A DNA stretch of 64,000 bases from Taenia hydatigena. Lineage: Eukaryota; Platyhelminthes; Cestoda; Cyclophyllidea; Taeniidae. Location of the stretch: positions 1-64,000 of the forward strand of contig JADWOT020000356.1 of NCBI GenBank assembly GCA_036345935.2, read 5' to 3'. Below the pieces are notes generated by a model. The model made no database searches and was not told the origin of the DNA. It was given only the letters and a program-made list of their open reading frames with translations. Of the stretch, positions 1 through 12,914 are shown one piece after another. Every line of letters starts with the position of its first letter. Within the stretch, counting starts at the first letter, position 1. The position numbers and the translations under genes are program-made.

Positions 1-1605
1 GGAGAGCCGGATAGCAGACGAAAAGGCGGGTAAGGATAGAACACTTATTTCGAAAAGCAGCACTGAATATTGCAAAGGGTACTGGAAAGTGGCAGTCGGA
101 TGCATTGACTGCGCCAACTAAGACATGAAGGCTCCTTTGGACAGGTAAAAATTCAACCCAATTTCCACATCATTTGTCAAAAAACAGATCCTGAATGCAA
201 TAGCAGTTGTAACAAGTATTTGCATTTCCTACTCGTTTGCACATAGCATCATGAACCAGACGCACCATCAGGCGCATTTCATCAGTCTTCTGCTAAGGGT
301 CTATGAGCAATGTGGACGAGTTTCTACGACCTGCGTACAATTGGAAGAAAGGAAAAACTTAAAGCCATTAAGTTTGCAGATTTATAGAGGTTGTTTACTG
401 ATCATTAGGGGCTTGTGACGGCTGGAGCTCAGCGACAGTGCTGTGGGCTTCCTAACAATGCCTCGCCAATGAGGCGCCATCGTGTTAGCTGCAGTTCTGG
501 TTCATAAAATACCTAAATTTCGATGTAGTTTACATTTGACTCATTCTAAGACTCCTTCTTCTTCTTCTTCTTCAGAGCTATGTCCTCTTTACTGCCATGA
601 GACCCACTCAGTTCACTTAGATTTCTGTTGTCCGCTGAAATTCTCCGCGGCGCTAGGCGAAAAAATGCCTGTTCTCAACATCCACCCGCGTTTGCTTTTC
701 GCATTGTTGTACACATGCTTATGGAATCGATTTGATTATCAAAATGAGGTAAGAGCAAGATGAGCTTGGAATGCAGATTATGAGGCAGTTTATACAATAC
801 CACGATGGATGCGACTTGAATAAAAAGACTGCAGCTAGTATGTGGGATGGCAAGGCATGATGGTGCATGGAGCGCATTCTGCATTCTGTGCGGAAATAAT
901 TTGGCATCGACTTGTTTTGAGCTGTAGAGCGCACTGAAATGGCCTGTGGTTGGATGGTAGGCGCCTACAGCAGATGTTACCATCCTACCGATATTAAAGG
1001 TCAATTAGTTATTTTTGGTAAAAAACACAATTAAATAACTCGGATGTAATTCATTTGCATCTGCTTCACAGTTTGGATTAAACCGTTAAAGTTTTAGGTC
1101 GGGTGAAGGGCACAGTTCGACATCACAAGCCAATTTCGATTTCGATGATGAGGTTGTAGCCGATCAATGGTCAAATGGTTGGCACCTATGCGGTTATGCT
1201 AACAACTTTGAAACATTTATCTGCGCAAGACAAATGCAACCTGCACTGGAGAAGGCAAATAAAGGTCAAGCCCTCTGTTAGCGACATGGACTTTCGCTAA
1301 CATCATCATCGTTTGTTTTCTCAACTTCTTCCAACAGAGCAATGTACTGCCTCGCTTCCACCGTTTTGGAGGTAAGAGTCAACTGAGGTCGAGGTATCGC
1401 ATTTATAAGCGACAACGAGGCTAAACTCATTTAACAGGTAAGAAGTAAGTTTAAGCATAGTTTGTTGCACGTTTGTTGTTACTTAAAGGCCACTTCACTT
1501 CCCAGAATTCTCTTTTGTATGGACGAAATTGCTCGACCGATACCTTACAATCAACACCTTAAATGTGCTAAACATCCTTCCTCGCATTCGGACACAAATC
1601 TCATT
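1..1605. other. Non-coding stretch before the tandem duplication
   Basis: I find no supportable gene. Open frames here are about 110 codons or shorter and show no domain, splice-site pattern or repeat structure. The only notable item is a short CTT microsatellite at 555-573. The stretch ends where sequence duplicated about 5.46 kb downstream begins. Confidence 0.5.
555..573 (+). repeat. CTT trinucleotide microsatellite
   Basis: About six uninterrupted CTT units are directly visible. No function is suggested. Confidence 0.8.
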
Positions 1606-4600
1606 ACCAACACGCAGCCTAATGCTGCTTTGATTGGCCTCACTCCTACCCAAAGCATTCATTAATTAGTGCCAATCGATCTGGGTCCCACTAAACGAAG
1701 TTGCAAAAAAAGAGAGATCGAGACATCCAATTAAGTTCTTTCGAAAGAAGAAACACCACAGTCCTTTGTTTCATAATGCCTATCCATCGGAAATGTAGAC
1801 CAAACTCATACTCTGAGCATAAGACACATTTTGCATATCCGCAATACTTACTTCCTTTCTTAACTAATACATCACCGGGTTGCAGAACTTTCGGCTTGAT
1901 TTTCTTCCCATTTGAGTACGTGAGGTCGTAAATCTCGAGAAGTACAATGTTTAAACCCCAATGTCGACCTTATTTACCTACGAAGTAAACGCTCTTTGGG
2001 GTGTAGGACCTCAGGTCATTTTGAGTTGTAACTTGAGGAGAGATGTGGACTCAATCAACCACTATCATCCGCCGATGCATGTCGCTTCTGGAGGGTTTAT
2101 CAAGACCACGTTGAATAAACACTCGTCAGCCTACTCTAATGGATCACCCTCCCTTCTGCTCAAACAGTCGGTATTTGAGGTCAGCGGTCTAGCAAAAAAC
2201 GAAGAGCACAACAAATAGCCGGCTTAATCCCATCCTGTTTCCTCATCTTTATTATCAAGCCGAATAAAACTCAAGCGTTAGATCAATGTCTTTATGGAAG
2301 CACGTATATGTTGATGGCTGGAGCGAATAATATATGGCACCAACCACTTCGCGATGGCTAACTGTGTACATTGGTTGTGAGAAGAGAACTTTACACCATG
2401 TCAATAGCATTTAACTGAGTCCCTACATTTATAATGCATTTTCTAGCCTTGAATTCTGCCTTTTTTCATCAATGTTGCAAATTAGCGGGGTGGAAACGTT
2501 GTCTGCTCAACGCATCGCAAGTCACATGCTGCAATAACAAAAATAAAGGTAAGAGATGGAGGAGAAAGAGAATGTATCATGACTTTCAGCCGCATTCGAA
2601 GTCGCACACAGTGGATGGAGCAGAGCCTGTTAGAGTGCTTGCACTATTTCCGCTGTAACATTAGCACTCAATGCATCATCCGAGTGACAAATGAGGTGTT
2701 TTCAGCTTAAACTAACCTAAAGTACACCAAGGTACACAAAAGAATGTGTAATAGAGAGTGTGGGGAGCCCAGTTCGCTCCTCAATTCCTGCGGGAAAGCA
2801 GTATCAAAGGGTTGGATGTCGAAACCAAATTACGTTTGTTAAAGAGCTAAACATTTATTTGCAACTAGGGACAAATCGAAAAGCTTGGAATCAGAGGTTG
2901 TAAACGAAGATGGATAATGTTCATGCTGTGCGGATAAAAGTGATGCCCCTATAGGTAAAGCCAATAGGATCCTTCCACATAGCGGCAACATTTTGATCAT
3001 CACATCTTGTTTATTAGCAAAGCAAATTGCTTTTGAACTTCCCTCTACACTTTGACTACTCACCGCCTCAGTAATTAAACACAATGATCGACCCTAGGTG
3101 GTGATCACAATATGAGATCTGATGGCTCATTAGGACAAAATCCAACCCTCTCTAGCGGATAGCAGGTTATTTAAGCAGCATGAATTCTGCCTAGCCATCG
3201 CACAGGAGATAGTTCAGAGCTTGGTAATCGAAGAACTAGTAAAGCTACTCAGGCCATACGTTAGCGCATGCTGTCCTTACAATAGCAAATGTTTGGTAGC
3301 CCGCTATAGCTACTCTGTAAGCGTCCGGTCCAGGTGCGATGTGTATTGAGATAGTTTACATCAGGAGTCGTCTAAAGATCAAAGGAAAGGGCACTGCGTC
3401 CATGTTAACATAGCCAAAGATGTGTTAACATAAAACAAAGTGAGCGATATAAGTCCAATGCATTCAATAGATGATCTCGAGTAGGCGCGAGCTAGAAAGA
3501 CCCACTTTTGACAGCCGATTTACTTTTAGGTATTAACAAAAAATGGCCTGCTCCCATTTAGCTTATATCCGAGTCATTTAAACTATCCAGAATGCGATTT
3601 TTTAGAATTGAGGTGAGACGACCATCACCTGCAGTTTTGGAGGAGAACGAGGATGAGACAGTGAGTGTGAGATGGTGCGATCACTTGCGGCATGCCTCCG
3701 AGTGGTTGACTAAAAGTACCTCCCTTGAACACCTTCGAAATGTTGCAGGAAGATTTATGGCGCAAGCACATATCTCCCATAAGGAAGTCATGGTTAGATG
3801 TGACATCAGTTGTCCACCTCGCCTGTAAAACTCAGAGGTTAACTGACTTTACGGAGGCAAAAATAAACGCGGCATGTTATTTGTTGACGTGATACGAACA
3901 ACGTTTATTTGGGAGGCAAAAGCCAAGTCGATCCTGTTACATTGCATGAAGCTTATTGCTTAATTACGTCGAAAACTCAACGTTGCCCTCTAGCAGATGT
4001 GAGATAGATACCACAGATGACTCACTGGCTTAGTGGGATGGCGGCGTAAACTACTCTAATCCACTCCCTTCCAACGGCAGAGCAGACATTAGAGGTCAAA
4101 TTGTTATAAAGAAGCACAATACTACCTACGTAGAAGGTGGTTTTGCAAGAGCAGGCATCACTTGTCTTCGTTCTTTTCTACTCGAAGCGAATTTCTTGCA
4201 TGATTGTGCATGCAAAAGAGGCGAAAGAGAGTGAGAGGGATTACCAGCACTGCCAAGCTTCGAATCAACTGCATTGCCTTGTCTATGTTTTTTAATCCTC
4301 GGCCATTTTACCCCTATTTCTTACTTAAGTATTTAGAGGCAGTACGAGCAATGCGAGGCATGAATTAAGTGAAGAAATTAGGGACGCGCTCCTAAGGATT
4401 ACTATAGATCTACTGAAAGTAAGCCGTTTGTTACCTTGTACCAGGAAGGCCGATTACTCTGACTGCAGCTATCTGGTATTAAGGAGGTGCCAGGCTTGTT
4501 CAATTGAATGAATGAAAGAATAGTTGGGTAAGAAGAGAAGCGAGAAGTTTACAGAAGGGGGGTGGAGGAAGAGATAAGGAAAGGTCATCGTCAAATGTCT

Positions 4601-7063
4601 CTGCACACCGCTGTGGTAGTGTAATTCGATATTTTGCTAAAAGAGCCCAGATGTTGGTATTTTTGGTTAAATTTGCTCCAAATTTTAGTTTTTGTAATTT
4701 CTACAGGATATAGTGAGATGGGAGGCTATTTCACTTTGACGTATTTAAACGTTGCAAATCTGTAGCTATGGCTTGACAGCTGCTATGGACAAGGACATAG
4801 GTATGGCTACAGCTGAAGCGAAGCGCCTCTGAAGGTTATTACAATGTCAGAACTCAACCTGAAACCAAAGGCAGAGCCGCATGGGCTAAAGACTTGGAAA
4901 GTTGCAAATCAACGCATTTTCTCATCGCTATCATGCAGGCAGATGAGTATTGTTTACCTAGAGCATATGAATTCTGATCCCGATTTTTGAGCTAGAATAG
5001 CTAAGAATCTCTCAGACAATAGGCAGGACATCACAAGAAACTACGCAAAACAGCACATGTGACGTGGCACACTGATCGATTCCTTCAAGCTAAAGCGGAA
5101 TGGGATCAATCACAAAGGCGTCTTTCGGTACTCGTTTTTTCTGCGAATCAGTCACTCTGAAATGCTTGTATCCCACTTTTCCTAACCCCTTAACGGGTCT
5201 ACTTTTCCTTCTTTGCTTCTTCCATTCCTCATCTCAAGTAAATCTACAGGCCTGGGCAAAGATGATAGGAACATCCCATAGAAATTAAAGGCAACTTATG
5301 GTACCTCTTTCTTTATCGTCTTCTCCTGTCGTTTTTTGCTCTCCCACCCTCTTTGCATACACACATAATTCCAAACATTGTTAATTTAGCATCTGAAAGG
5401 AAAACTTCTTACATATTGAAAGTGTTCCAGCCCCATGTTCATTGTAATAACATTCTGCCAAGTCTCTTAGATCACTTTCACAGTAGTTGCATGATCAAGG
5501 AAGTGGATAAGAAATGAAATAAGTTGGTGGATAGACGGATGGAAGAATTATATAAGTTAGGAAAAGGGTTCCCTTGCACACAAATACTTGCTGTCACTAA
5601 GTAAGCCGTCCAATGGTATCCAAACTTGGCTAGTTGATCCTCTCTATTTTCGTCCTTTCTCAATCCCTCACTCTAGCACCGTTTTTTAGACCAAAAACTA
5701 CTTGTAATTCGACCATTTTGTTCACCTCGCCAAGGACTTGCATAGGAAGTACGCAAGGAGGGTTGGATATTCTTCTGTCATCTATCATCGTATCCTCTTC
5801 CCATTGTAGAGCCAATACTGTTGTTGTTAGAAAGAGCTGGCAGATTCCGCCCCTTATGCACCATCTAAAATATGGTTTGGAATCACACTCTAAAGGTCAC
5901 TAAAATCAGCACGCTATATAATATTTATGCTTGTTATTGTTGTTGTTAGTAAAGAGAAGTTACCGTATCAGTAGGACTAGGTGTGATCAACACGAAAAGT
6001 GTTGAACAAATGTCAGCTACATGGTGGATGAACTCGAAGTGGCAGAGGTTGTAACTGCTGGCGTCCGAAACGAGCAGATGTGCGGGTCGCGATTGGAAGG
6101 CTTAGTAAAGGAAACGATTGTTAGACTGATGAATGGGAGTCTAGGAGATATTCGAATGGTTGCTTGTATGGACAAATAATGGAATCTTTTTATGTATGCA
6201 TATGGATAGATCAGTGGATTTGGTGAATACATTTTGTGGAAACCGGTTGTGCAGTAATGGTAACTGATACGTGGACAGGTTGTAAATGCGGCTCTTAATT
6301 TTTGCCTTCTGTAGAAAACATGACTTTTTGTAAGCCAAAAATGGCAAAAAGACTAGCCCGCTTCTTGCGTATTACCTCAATCGCTTTATGTTGACATGCA
6401 GGTAGTAGAAGGCAGCGAACCACTCCTCTAGCGTTTACTTTGCAAAAGGCTGAACCCATCTTTGTACCACTTTTTGACTAATATTTCATTTGCCTAGCCC
6501 ATCTTGGCAATACTTGTTATGTTCACTCGATCGCAAGGTAACGAAAAGCATCCATCTATTATGACGATCTCCATATTTCACACACATTGTTTCCCACAGG
6601 TTTTTTTAGGACTAAATCAAAACTTGGATCGTGGGCCTTTTGAAGTAATAATCTAGCTTTTGGGATTGTAAGTGAGCATTTTGTTCACCTAGCACGGAAG
6701 TAGCATGACCAAATGTAAAGTGAGCACCAGATGCTGCATTGTTTCAATTGTGAACCATGTGCAACTAGCTTAAGGACAGACTGCATAATGCTCGCTGCAT
6801 GCGGATTTTCTGTAAGATACTCTGTTGCAGGCCAAAAACCACGGCAGGCAAAGGTTTGCCCATGGGCACTACCGCATTTCGATTACGTACTCTCTCAATC
6901 GCGTTTAACGGTTCTTACTTTTCCTTTCTTCGTCTCTTTCTTGTGCTCCTCTGCGATGAATACCTCTACTTGATCGCATTGACTGGAGCGTACAAGAAAG
7001 CATCATGCATTATGCCAGCATATTTGCCACGGCTGGATTGGCAAAATTCACACTGCGGTTGCT
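1606..7063 (+). repeat. Tandem segmental duplication, copy 1
   Basis: This 5.46 kb block matches the block starting at 7065 almost base for base. The offset is exactly 5459 bases through the first 2 kb and shifts slightly later through small indels. By eye the first 1.1 kb differ at about 1-2 percent of positions. The second half, after about 4.9 kb, is clearly more diverged. No domain-bearing gene is recognisable inside. Short frames open in both copies, for example 3592-3828 against 9051-9287, differ mostly by amino-acid-changing substitutions, so they do not look constrained. Confidence 0.95.
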
Positions 7064-7064
7064 N
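7064..7064. other. Single ambiguous base (N) at the duplication junction
   Basis: The only N I noticed lies exactly between the last base of copy 1 and the first base of copy 2. This suggests an assembly join or gap of unknown size rather than a random base-call failure. Confidence 0.9.
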
Positions 7065-10000
7065 ACCAACACGCAGCCTAATGCTGCTTTGATTGGCCTC
7101 ACTCCTACCCAAAGCATTCATTAATTAGTGCCAATCGATCTGGGTCCCACTAAACGAAGTTGCAAAAAAAGAGAGATCGAGACATCCAATTAAGTCCTTT
7201 CGAAAGAAGAAACACCACAGTCCTTTGTTTCATAATGCCTATCCATCGGAAATGTAGACCAAACTCATACTCTGAGCATAAGACACATTTTGCATATCCG
7301 CAATACTTACTTCCTTTCTTAACTAATACATCACCGGGTTGCAGAACTTTCGGCATGATTTTCTTCCCATTTGAGTACGTGAGGTCGTAAGTCTCGAGAA
7401 GCACAATGTTTAAACCCCAACGTCGACCTTATTTACCTACGAAGTAAACGCTCTTTGGGGTGTAGGACCTCAGGTCATTTTGAGTTGTAACTTGAGGAGA
7501 GATGTGAACTCAATCAACCACTATCATCCGGCGATGCATGTCGCTTCTGGAGGGTTTATCAAGACCACGTTGAATAAACACTCGCCAGTCCACTCTAATG
7601 GATCACCCTCCCTTCTGCTCAAACGGTCGGTATTTGAGGTCAGCGGTCTAGCAAAAAACGAAGAACACAACAAATAGCCGGCTTAATCCCATCCTGTTTC
7701 CTCATCTTTGTTATCAAGCCGAATAAAACTCAAGCGTTAGATCAATGTCTTTATGGAAGCACGTATATGTTGATGGCTGGAGCGAATAATATATGGCACC
7801 AACCACTTCGCGATGGCTAACTGTGTACATTGGTTGTGAGAAGAGAACTTTACACCATGTCAATAGCATTTAACTGAGTCCCTACATTTATAATGCATTT
7901 TCTAGCCTTGAATTCTGCCTTTTTTCATCAATGTTGCAAATTAGCGGGGTGGAAACGTTGTCTGCTCAACGCATCGCAAGTCACATGCTGCAATAACAAA
8001 AATAAAGGTAAGAGATGGAGGAGAAAGAGAATGTATCATGACTTTCAGCCGCATTCGAAGTCGCACACATTGGATGGAGCAGAGCCTGTTAGAGTGCTTG
8101 CACTATTTCCGCTGTAACATTAGCACTCAATGCATCATCCGAGTGACAAATGAGGTGTTTCCAGCTTAAACTAACCTAAAGTACACTAAGGTACACAAAA
8201 GAATGTGTAATAGAGAGTGTGGGGAGCCCAGTTCGCTCCTCAATTCCTGCGGGAAAGCAGTATCAAAGGGTTGGATGTCGAAACCAAATTACGTTTGTTA
8301 AAGAGCTAGACATTTATTTGCAACTAGAGACAAATCGAAAAGCTTGGAATCAGAGGATGGAAACGGGGACGGATAATGTTCATGCTGTGCGGATAAAAGT
8401 GATGCCCCTATAGGTAAAGCCAATAGGATCCTTCCACATAGCGGCAACATTTTGATCATCACATCTTGTTTATTAGCAAAGCAAATTGCTTTTGAACTTC
8501 CCTCTACACTTTGACTACTCACCGCCTCAGTAATTAAACACAATGATCGACCCTAGGTGGTGATCACAATATGAGATCTGATGGCTCATTAGGACAAACT
8601 CCAACCCTCTCTAGCGGATAGCAGGTTATTTAAGCAGCATGAATTCTGCCTAGCCATCGCACAGGAGATAGTTCAGAGCTTGGTAGTCGAAGAACTAGTA
8701 AAGCTACTCAGGCCATACGTTAGCGCATGCTGTCCTTACAATAGCAAATGTTTGGTAGCCCGCTTTAGCTACTCTGTAAGCGTCTGGTCCAGGTGCGATG
8801 TGTATTGAGATAGTTTACATAAGGAGTCGTCTAAAGATCAAAGGAAAGGGCACTGCGTCCATGTTAACATAGCCAAAGATATGTTAACATAAAATAAAGT
8901 GAGCGATATAAGTCCAATGCATTCAATAGATGATCTCGAGTAGGCGCGAGCTAGAAAGACCCACTTTTGATAGCCGATTTACTTTTAGGTATTAACAAAA
9001 AATGGCCTGCTCCCATTTAGTTTATATCCGAGTCATTTAAACTATCCTGAATGCGATTTTTTAGAATTGAGGTGAGACGACCATCACCTGCAGTTTTGGA
9101 GGAGAACGAGGATGAGACAGTGAGTGTGAGATGGTGCGATCACTTGCGGCATGCCTCCGGGTGGTTGACAAAAAGCTCCTCCCTTGAACACCTTCGAAGT
9201 GTTGCAGGAAGACCTATGGCGCAAGCAAATATCTCTCATAAGGAAGTCATGGTTAAATGTGACATCAGTTGTCCACCTCGCTTGTAAAACTCAGAGGTTA
9301 ACTGACTTAATGGAGCAAAAATAAACGTGGCATGTTATTTGTTGACGTGATACGAACAACGTTTATTTGGGAGGCAAAAGCCAAGTCGGTCCTGTTACAT
9401 TGCATGAAGCTTATTGCTTAATTACGTCGAAAACTCAACGTTGCCCTCTAGCAGATGTGAGATAGATACCACAGATGACTCACTGGCTTAGTGGGATGGC
9501 GGCGTGAACTACTCTAATCTACTCCCTTCCAACGGCAGAGCAGACATTAGAGGTCAAATTGTTATAAAGAAGCACAATACTACCTACGTAGAAGGTGGTT
9601 TTGCAAGAGCAGGCATCACTTGTCTTCGTTCTTTTCTACTCGAAGCGAATTTCTTGCATGATTGTGAATGCAAAAGAGGCGAAAGAGAGTGAGAGGGATT
9701 ACCAGCACTGCCAAGCTTCGAATCAACTGCATTGCCTTGTCGATGTTTTTTAATCCTTGGCCATTTTACCCCTATTTCTTACTTAAGTATTTAGAGGCAG
9801 TACGAGCAATGCGAGGCATAAATTAAGTGAAGAAATTAGGGACGCGCTCCTAAGGATTGCTATAGATCTACTGAAAGTAAGCCGTTTGTTACCTTGTACC
9901 AGGAAGGCCGATTACTCTGACTGCAGCTATCTGGTATTAAGGAGGCGCCAGGCTTGTTCAATTGAATGAATGAAAGAATAGTTGGGCAAGAAGAGAAGAC

Positions 10001-12914
10001 GAGAAGTTTACAGAAGGGGGGTGGAGGAAGAGATAAGGGAAGGTCATCGTCAAATGTCTCTGCACACCGCTGTGGTAGTGTAATTCGATATTTTGCTAAA
10101 AGAGCCCAGATGTTGGTATTTTTGGTTAAATTTGCTCCAAATTTTAGCTTTTGTAATTTCTACAGGATATAGTGAGATGGGAGGCTATTCCACTTTGACT
10201 TATTTAAACGTTGCAAATCTGTAGCTATGGCTTGACAGCTGCTATGGACAAGGACATAGGTATGGCTACAGCTGAAGCGAAGCGCCTCTGAATGTTATTA
10301 CAATGTCAGAACTCAACCTGAAACCAAAGGCAGAGCCGCATGGGCTAAAGACTTGGAAGGTTACAAATCAACGCATTTTCTCATCGCTATCATGCAGGCA
10401 GATGCGTATCGTTTGCCTAGGACATATGAATTCAGATTTCGAATTTTGAGCCAGAATAACTATGGCTCTCTAAGACGATGGGCAGGACATCACAAGAAAC
10501 TACGCAAAACAGCACATGTGACGTGGCACACTGACCGGTTCCTTCAAGCTAAAGCGGAAGGGGGTTCAATCACAAAGGCGTCTTCAGGTACTCGTTTTTT
10601 TCTGCGAATCAGTCACTCTGAAATGCTTGTATCCCACTTTTCCTAACCCCTTAAGGGTCTACTTTTCCTTCTTTGCTTCTTCCATTCCTCTTCTTAAGTA
10701 AATCTATAGGCCTGAGCACAGATGATAGGAACATCCCATAGAAATTAAAGGTAACCTATAGCACCCCTTTCTTTATTGTCTTCTGTCGTTTTTTACTCTC
10801 CTACTCTCTTTGCATGAACACATAATTCTAAACATTGTTGATTTAGCATCTGAAAGGAAAACTTCTTACCTATTGTGTTCCAGCCTCACGTTCATTGTGT
10901 TTACATTCTGCTAAGCCTCTTAGATCATTTTCACAGTAGTTGCATGATCATGAGAGTGGATAAGAAATAAAATAGATTAGTGGATAGACGGATGGAAGAA
11001 TTGCATAAGTTAGGAAAAGGGTTCCTTTGCACACAAACACTTGCTGTCACTAAGTTGTCCATTGATATCCAAACTTGGCTAGTTGATCCTCTCTATTTTC
11101 GTCCTTTCCTTATCCTTCGCTCTTGCACCGTTTTTCTAAACCAAAAACTAATTGTTTTTCGACCCTTTTGTTTACCTCGCCAAGGACTTGCATAGAAAGT
11201 ATTCAAGGAGGGTTGGATATTCTTCTGCCATCTATTACCGTATCCTCTTCCCATTGTAGAGCCATTACAGTTTCTGTTAGAAAGAGCTGGCAGATTCCAT
11301 CCCTCATGCACCATCTAAAATGCGGTTTGAAATCACACCCTAAAGATCACAAAAATCAGCACGCTATATAATATTTATGCTTGTTATTGTTTTTGGTAGT
11401 GAAGAGAATTTACCGAATCAGTAGGGCTAGGTGTGATCAGCAAGAAAAGTGCTAAACGATTGTCAGCTACATGGTGGATGAACTCAAAGTAGCAGAGGTT
11501 GTAACTGCCAGCGTCCGATACGAGCAGATGTGCGGGTGGTGATTGGGAGGCTTGAAGGAAAAGATTGTTGGACTGATAAATGGGGGTCGAGGCGATGTTC
11601 AAATGGTTGCTTGGATGGACAAATAATGGAATCTTTTTATGTATGCATATGGATAGATCAGTGGATTTGGTTAACTTAGTTTGTGGAAACCGGTTGTGCG
11701 GTAATGGTAACCGATATTTGGACAGGTCTTAAATGCAGCTCTTAATTTTTGTCTTCTGTAGAAAATATGACTTTTCGTAAGCCTAAAATGGCACAAAGAC
11801 TAGCCCGCTTCTGACGTATTACCTCGTTTGCTTTATGTTGATATGCAGGTAGTAGAGGCCAGCGAACCACTCCTCTAGTGTTTACTTTGCTAAAGGCTGG
11901 ACCCATTTTTGTACCTCTTTTTGACCAATATTTCATTTACCTAGCCCATCTTGGCAATACTTGTTATATTCACTCGATCGCAAGGTAACGAAACGCATCC
12001 ATTGTTTTCCACAGGTTTGTCAAGGCTCATTCGAAACTTGGATCCTGAGCCTCTTAAAGCAATAAGCCAACTTTTAGGATTGTAAGTGAGCATTTTGTTT
12101 ACCTAACACGGGAAAAGTGGCATCTCCACACAGAAATTTCTGATGCACTCGAAGTTGCTTCACTTTAACATCGACACTAAATCTCTGGTGAAGCTCTACG
12201 CTTCCACTGCTAGAGTTTTGTTTTGAGTCCAAAGTAATGCACAAAGGTTTTACTAATTTCTTTGATTAATTATCGGCTTTCCCATCCTTACCTACAGTAG
12301 CATTTCGTCCTCAATGACAGATGATGCACCGGACACTTTATTGCAAGGGTCACTACCTCCCTCAGTTTTACACGTTCCCCCTGTGGCTCCTCACGTGAGC
12401 GGCAAACACGCTATATCGTTTCGTACTACTGCATAATGTGATTTCAATAAACTGCTTGGGAAACGAAATTTACAGCTCTCGAAAAATATCCACAATCAAA
12501 CGTAGAGTGAGTACCAGATGCTGCATTGTTTCAATGGTGAACCATGTGCAACTAGCTTAAGGACAGAATGCATAATGCCCGTAGCATGTGGATTCCTGTA
12601 AGTTACTCTGTTGCAGGCCCGAGACCACGGCCGGCAAAGGTTTGCCCATGGGCACCACCGCATTTCGATTACGCGCACTCACAATCACGTTAAACTGTTC
12701 ATGCTTTTCCTTTCTTCGTCTCTTTCTTATGCTTTTCTGCGGTGAGTACCTCTACTTGTTTGCATTGACTGGAGCGTTCAAGAAAGCTCTCTACACTGGA
12801 GCGTCGCGTAGGCAGTTGCTCTTCATTGTCGTTGTATGCATTATAATTTGGATATGCATCATGCCAGCACATTTGCTACGGCTGGATGAGCAAATATCAC
12901 ACTGCAGTTGCTGT
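7065..12914 (+). repeat. Tandem segmental duplication, copy 2
   Basis: This is the second copy, in the same orientation as copy 1. It is longer because about 390 bases at roughly 12.11-12.50 kb have no counterpart in copy 1 (near 6.70 kb), while copy 1 has about 25-30 bases near 6.56 kb that are missing here. Similarity ends near 12914, where copy 1 meets the N. Whether this is a true genomic duplication or two haplotypes joined end to end cannot be decided from the sequence. Confidence 0.93.
12110..12505. other. Segment present only in duplication copy 2
   Basis: Between shared flanking sequence (a CATTTTGTTTACCTA-like stretch on the left and the GTGAGTACCAGATGCTGC region on the right), copy 2 holds about 390 extra bases. 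I see no terminal inverted repeats, poly-A tail or coding potential, so insertion here and deletion in copy 1 are equally possible. Confidence 0.7.

Noticed and set aside
1840..1960. Minus-strand exon-like segment with a strong GTAAGTAT donor (also in copy 2 near 7.30-7.42 kb)
   Set aside because: The few differences between the two copies are mostly amino-acid changing, an in-frame stop lies just upstream, and no partner exon was found.
3592..3828. 78-codon frame conserved in both duplication copies (3592-3828 and 9051-9287)
   Set aside because: At least six residues differ over 78 codons in otherwise nearly identical DNA, so the frame is not under protein constraint.
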